From an uncultured Clostridia bacterium (GTDB lineage: Bacteria > Bacillota > Clostridia > Lachnospirales > Bianqueaceae): 9,089 bases of DNA. Positions within the stretch are counted from its first letter, which is position 1, and each line of letters starts with the position of its first letter. The notes beneath the pieces are model-generated. The model searched no databases. It had not been told where the DNA came from and saw only the letters and a list, made by a program, of their open reading frames with translations. Below are positions 6,225 through 9,089 of this stretch, piece after piece. Both the position numbers and the translations under genes were made by a program. The stretch covers positions 1 to 9,089 of the forward strand of contig CANOUM010000055.1 of assembly GCA_947570515.1 (NCBI GenBank), in the 5' to 3' direction.

Positions 6225-6494
6225 ATGAAATATTTGAATGCAGCAGAGATATTGCCGGAAGAGCTGGTGCGTGAAATTCAAAAGCATGTCAGCGGCAATT
6301 TAATATATATTCCCAATGCATATAGCCCCAAAAAATGGGGAGAAAAAAGCGGTTCCAGAGAATATTATCGCAAACGCAATCAGGCGATTTGCGCAGCATA
6401 TCAGGAAGGAGTCAGGATGGAAGAGCTGACCAAACAGTATGGGTTAGCCTATGATACCATCCGCCGCATTATTTATGGGAATATCGAAAAGTAA
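6225..6494 (+). CDS. CD3324-family small HTH protein
   Basis: This 89-residue protein matches, from memory, the Clostridia-wide CD3324 family, related to Mor-type transcription activators. It shows the family pattern: N-terminal MKYLNAAEILPEELVREIQKH, then GNLIYIP (24-30), KKWGEKSGSRE (36-46), then a C-terminal helix-turn-helix at about 54-84 (AAYQEGVRMEELTKQYGLAYDTIRRII). A DNA-binding role is inferred from the HTH; the target is unknown. The full family length is present. The start has AGGAG at 6211-6215 with a 9-nt gap. It faces the minus-strand NimA-like gene across a shared terminator. The leader upstream (6044-6202) contains a possible small ORF and RNA structure that could control it. 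Confidence 0.85.
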   Translation: MKYLNAAEILPEELVREIQKHVSGNLIYIPNAYSPKKWGEKSGSREYYRKRNQAICAAYQEGVRMEELTKQYGLAYDTIRRIIYGNIEK

Positions 6495-6505
6495 ATATCA
6501 GAAAA

Positions 6506-6602
6506 GGGCAAACGAAAAAGCGCCGCCCCTCCTTAAAAGCCAGATGCGTATCCGGCGGTCGGAGGGCGGCACACAGAGTATCGTTTGTCCTTTTATTTTT
6601 TT
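6506..6602. terminator. Nested bidirectional terminator between convergent genes
   Basis: GGGCAAACGA (6506-6515) pairs with TCGTTTGTCC (6581-6590). Inside, GCCGCCCCTCC pairs with GGAGGGCGGC (about 6522-6532 with 6561-6570) with one bulged C. At the tip GCCAGAT pairs with ATCCGGC (6539-6545 with 6550-6556), which pairs fully only in the minus-strand RNA. Plus transcripts meet TTTTATTTTTTT (6591-6602) after the outer stem; minus transcripts meet five U (complement of AAAAA 6515-6519) after the inner stem. The minus gene's stop codon lies inside the plus-strand T-run. Confidence 0.85.
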
Positions 6603-7081
6603 CTCACCAGTTCAATGGCCTGTTTTCCGGTCAGATGCTCAACGATCATTTCAAGAACGCACACGGAGTCCCATGATTTTTCGATTTCACGATTGCGGTT
6701 TTCTTCGGTATCATCAGGTGCATATTTCATGATCAGTTTTTGCAGGGCCAGAGTCCGTTCAGTACGATCCTGCAAAAAGCGAATCCGGCCAAAAGCGATG
6801 GCGCTGCGAAAATGCGTTGTATAAGTCTCAGGAATGACTTCATCCTGATCAATTACACAAAAAGAAACTTCATTCTTTTTGCGCAGGGCATCAATCTTAT
6901 GCCCCGTTTTAGCTGAATGAAAAAAGATACGGCCTTCATCATATACATAGCTGAGCGGCAGCGCATACGGATAGGGCTCATCTCCCATAAGCGCGAGCAC
7001 ACCGGAAGTTCCCGATTTTAAAATAGCAATACACTCGTCAAGAGATAGCTGCTGAGCGCTTCTTCTCATTTCTCGAATCAT
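6593..7081 (-). CDS. Pyridoxamine 5'-phosphate oxidase-family protein, NimA-like
   Basis: This 162-residue protein has the split-barrel flavin-binding fold. It begins with IREMRRSAQQLSLDECIAIL (the family's MRR start), then GTSGVLALMGDEPYPYALPLSYVYDEGR (24-51), HSAKTGHKIDALR (55-67), EVSFCVID (71-78) and TTHFRSAIAFGRIRFL (88-103). This order is that of the NimA-like group, which includes proteins linked to 5-nitroimidazole reduction and resistance. Most members are uncharacterised flavoproteins, so resistance must not be assumed. It is probably a cytosolic FMN- or related-cofactor-binding dimer. The start has GAAAGGGG about 6 nt upstream; an internal ATG at codon 5 would also give a family-like N-terminus. 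It has its own promoter in the short gap behind the AI-2E-family gene. Confidence 0.88.
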   Translation of the reverse strand: MIREMRRSAQQLSLDECIAILKSGTSGVLALMGDEPYPYALPLSYVYDEGRIFFHSAKTGHKIDALRKKNEVSFCVIDQDEVIPETYTTHFRSAIAFGRIRFLQDRTERTLALQKLIMKYAPDDTEENRNREIEKSWDSVCVLEMIVEHLTGKQAIELVRKK

Positions 7082-7115
7082 AGAATTCCCCTTTCAATGT
7101 CATATATTTATGCTT

Positions 7116-7144
7116 ATCATAAGTTAAAAGATAATAAAAGTCAA
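7116..7144 (-). promoter_or_regulatory. Sigma-A type promoter of the NimA-like gene
   Basis: Read on the minus strand, TTGACT (7144-7139) and TATGAT (7121-7116) are exactly 17 bp apart, 35 bp before the start codon. The -35 box lies 15 bp past the stop of the upstream membrane-protein gene, so this gene can be expressed separately from it. Confidence 0.8.
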
Positions 7145-7158
7145 GGAAAGAAGCAAGA

Positions 7159-8217
7159 TCAGGGACGATAGCGCAGCCATTTTGGCGGAAGGGAGCGAGC
7201 AGAAAAGCCTTCGCGCCATGCGCGGAAAAGAGACTGCGCAAATGCCGTTAGGGGGACGGCAATCAGAAGGAGCCAGAGGCTTCCGAGAGAGGCGGCGGCT
7301 GTGATGACGGCGAGGACCCAGAAGGGAGAGAGGCCGGAGGAAGTGCCCAGAAAATGAGGGCTGAGCAAGAGATTGTCGATTTGCTGCCAGAGCAGCAGCA
7401 GGCAGCTCGTAACGATCATTTCTGGAATGCCGTACAGAAGGGCGAGGAAGGAACAGAGCAGGGTGCCGAGTATGGGGCCGATCAGGGGGATGAGATTGGC
7501 AAGGAATGTGAGCAGTCCCATGAATAGGGGAGAGGGAATGGAAAGGCGAAAGAGCAGGTTGGCGGCGATGGTGCTGAAAAAGATGGCGGCAGCTTGAATG
7601 AGACTGAGGAGGAGCTTGGAGCTGACGAAAGAGCGGAAGGCATGGTCTAACAGGTTGAGAATTAGGAGGAGGCGCTCAGCAGCGGCGAGCGGCAAGAGGG
7701 AATAGAGGGAAGCGGCGGCGGCTTCGCCCAGAGAATGATGGGTGAGAAGAAAATAAAAGGACATGATGAGAGCAACGAGAAAGGAGCCCAGACCGCTTAG
7801 AAGCGAAGAAAGGGAGGTGAGCAGATCTAAGAGACCTCCCAGAAATTCGGGCAGCTTTTCGAGAAAGGGCTGCAGATAGGTACGGAGTGAGAGCTCTGCA
7901 TATAGGGATGGAAGGCTGCTCAGTACATCGGACAGCGCCTGCAGCAAATCGGGAATGAGAAAAAGGAGAAGGAGTACAAGAAAGCCAAAGAAGCCCAGAT
8001 AGGTAAGCAGGAGTGAGAGCAGGCGGGGAAGGCGGAGCGTGTCGCTGAGAAAGTTGACGACGGGCTCTAGCAGATAGATGCAGGCGACTGCTGCTAAAAG
8101 AGGGCGGAGACAGGTGATGATGAGCGTAAGGCCGTTTTTTTCAAATAATATATATAGTCCTGTTAAAAGGACGAATACAGGCCAGTAACGAGAGAAGGAA
8201 GAGAAAAAGGATTTCAT
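7159..8217 (-). CDS. AI-2E family transporter (UPF0118-type membrane protein)
   Basis: This is a very hydrophobic, leucine-rich membrane protein of 352 residues from the chosen start. Counting from the alternative GTG start three codons upstream, likely membrane segments are near 13-28, 33-53, 69-91, 143-162, 204-225, 233-262, 266-286 and 300-335, with an amphipathic stretch at 93-140. Family signatures are NLIPLIGPILG (244-254) and QQIDNLLLSPHFLGTSSGLSP (281-301). The family is named for TqsA, proposed to export autoinducer-2, but other members are ion antiporters or sporulation-linked (YtvI), so the substrate is unknown. ATG 8217 is preferred because AGAGGTG (8230-8224) sits 6 nt upstream; the GTG at 8226 lies inside that site. 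It is divergent from pgi and has no visible terminator before the NimA-like gene. Confidence 0.88.
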   Translation of the reverse strand: MKSFFSSFSRYWPVFVLLTGLYILFEKNGLTLIITCLRPLLAAVACIYLLEPVVNFLSDTLRLPRLLSLLLTYLGFFGFLVLLLLFLIPDLLQALSDVLSSLPSLYAELSLRTYLQPFLEKLPEFLGGLLDLLTSLSSLLSGLGSFLVALIMSFYFLLTHHSLGEAAAASLYSLLPLAAAERLLLILNLLDHAFRSFVSSKLLLSLIQAAAIFFSTIAANLLFRLSIPSPLFMGLLTFLANLIPLIGPILGTLLCSFLALLYGIPEMIVTSCLLLLWQQIDNLLLSPHFLGTSSGLSPFWVLAVITAAASLGSLWLLLIAVPLTAFAQSLFRAWREGFSARSLPPKWLRYRP

Positions 8218-8315
8218 GATACGCACCTCTGAGCTTCTTAAAATGCAGTGAAAATAGCTTGTCGCTTTTTTAATCGTATGTCGTAAAATTCGAAATTATG
8301 AATTGCCGTTTTTGG

Positions 8316-8344
8316 TTGACGATTCAGACAACTAGGTATATAAT
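8316..8344 (+). promoter_or_regulatory. Near-consensus sigma-A promoter of pgi
   Basis: TTGACG (8316-8321) and a perfect TATAAT (8339-8344) are separated by 17 bp, 37 bp before the ATG, with GGAGG at 8369-8373. No operator-like dyad is evident, consistent with strong constitutive expression of a glycolytic gene. Confidence 0.88.
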
Positions 8345-8381
8345 GATGTATCGATGTCAATTGAAACCGGAGGTTAAGAAA

Positions 8382-9089
8382 ATGGCACGCTACGAAAAAG
8401 AAGACTTTAAGAGAAATATGAAAATTCGCTTAAACTTTAACAATATGATGGAAAAGTTTGTGGGCGAAAAGGGGATTACCGAGGCGGAGCTGGCAGCTTT
8501 ATCCGAAAAGATTGATCTGGCGGAGGCCGCGATGGTTCAAAAGCGCAAAGAAGGCGGAATGGACTGGAGAGACCTGCCCTATAATCAGGCCGAAGTCGTA
8601 GAGGATATTCTTTCTTATGCCAATGAAGTGAAGGATCAGTTTGAAGCCTTTGTTGTGCTGGGAATCGGCGGATCGGCGCTCGGCCCTATTGCACTGCAGC
8701 AAGCGATTAACCATCCTTATTATAATGAGCTGCCGCGTGAGAAACGCGGAGGCTGGCCTAAATTTTATGTAGCGGATAATGTGGATCCGGAGAGGCTGGT
8801 ATATTTATTTGATACCATTGATCCGGCGACAACGCTGTTTAATGTAACCTCTAAATCCGGCGGTACTTCTGAGACCATGTCGCAGTTTATGATCATTAAG
8901 GAAATGCTGGAGGCAAAACTGGGTAAGGAGGAAGCGGCAAGACATATTGTCTGTACGACAGATGCGGTAAAAGGCAATCTGCGTCCGATCTGCGAAGAAG
9001 AAGGCTATAAGAGTTTTGTGATTCCGGCAGGTGTGGGCGGCCGTTTTTCTGAGCTGACCCCGGTCGGACTGCTGCCGGCAGCGATGGCC
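8382..9089 (+). CDS. pgi: Glucose-6-phosphate isomerase (3' end beyond window)
   Basis: The window holds the first 236 codons of phosphoglucose isomerase, which interconverts glucose-6-phosphate and fructose-6-phosphate in glycolysis and gluconeogenesis in the cytosol. Visible motifs are LGIGGSALGP (93-102), the phosphate-binding SKSGGTSET (157-165) and GVGGRFSELTPVGLLPAA (217-234), which carries the conserved Arg of the PGI signature. The N-terminal part MARYEKEDFKRNMKIRLNF and an inserted loop around 111-127 (PYYNELPREKRGGWPKF) resemble the longer Clostridia version. Roughly half the protein is missing past the right edge, including the catalytic Glu and His regions. ATG 8382 is fixed by GGAGG 8 nt upstream. 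It has its own strong promoter and is divergent from the AI-2E-family gene. Confidence 0.96.
   Translation, partial: MARYEKEDFKRNMKIRLNFNNMMEKFVGEKGITEAELAALSEKIDLAEAAMVQKRKEGGMDWRDLPYNQAEVVEDILSYANEVKDQFEAFVVLGIGGSALGPIALQQAINHPYYNELPREKRGGWPKFYVADNVDPERLVYLFDTIDPATTLFNVTSKSGGTSETMSQFMIIKEMLEAKLGKEEAARHIVCTTDAVKGNLRPICEEEGYKSFVIPAGVGGRFSELTPVGLLPAAMA

Noticed and set aside
8227..8315. Promoter for the AI-2E-family gene on the minus strand
   Set aside because: Only weak boxes with poor spacing were found, so no site is called although a promoter probably lies here.

Overview
The window reads as chromosomal DNA of a Gram-positive anaerobe of the Clostridia, most likely a Lachnospiraceae-type gut bacterium. 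The evidence is strong AGGAGG-type ribosome binding sites, consensus sigma-A promoters, moderate GC with AT-rich gaps, and proteins of Clostridia-typical families: a CD3324-like HTH protein, a NimA-like flavin-binding protein, an AI-2E family membrane protein and a Pgi. The taxonomy is inferred from style, not from any search.

Layout. (1) 3-170: the C-terminal end of an unrecognised protein. (2) 322-1860: an asparagine-synthetase-like ligase whose N-terminal glutaminase domain lacks about 70 residues, including the nucleophilic Cys2. (3) 1861-2389: a 529-bp gap dense in secondary structure. It holds a diverged tandem duplication with short hairpins, then an array of four hairpins of about 54 bp period in front of the next gene. 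(4) 2390-4372: a cytoplasmic prolyl-oligopeptidase-family serine peptidase, closed by a strong terminator at 4427-4471. (5) 4565-6009: a two-gene operon with its own promoter, encoding a beta-lactamase-fold serine hydrolase and a MerR-family regulator. (6) 6010-6224: a possible 25-codon ORF with an excellent ribosome binding site, overlapping a GC-rich potential RNA structure. (7) 6225-6494: a small CD3324-family HTH protein. (8) 6506-6602: a nested bidirectional terminator between converging genes. (9) 6593-8217, minus strand: a NimA/pyridoxamine-oxidase-like protein with its own consensus promoter, downstream of an AI-2E family membrane protein. (10) 8382 to the end: a glucose-6-phosphate isomerase with a near-perfect promoter, cut by the window edge.

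Most genes are ordinary housekeeping or accessory metabolism. The serine hydrolase and MerR gene form a likely regulated pair; the other genes have no evident shared pathway. The parts that deserve attention are non-coding: the four-hairpin array upstream of the peptidase, whose stem shows compensatory base changes, and the structured small-ORF segment at 6044-6202. The glutaminase-truncated asparagine synthetase is the most unusual protein.
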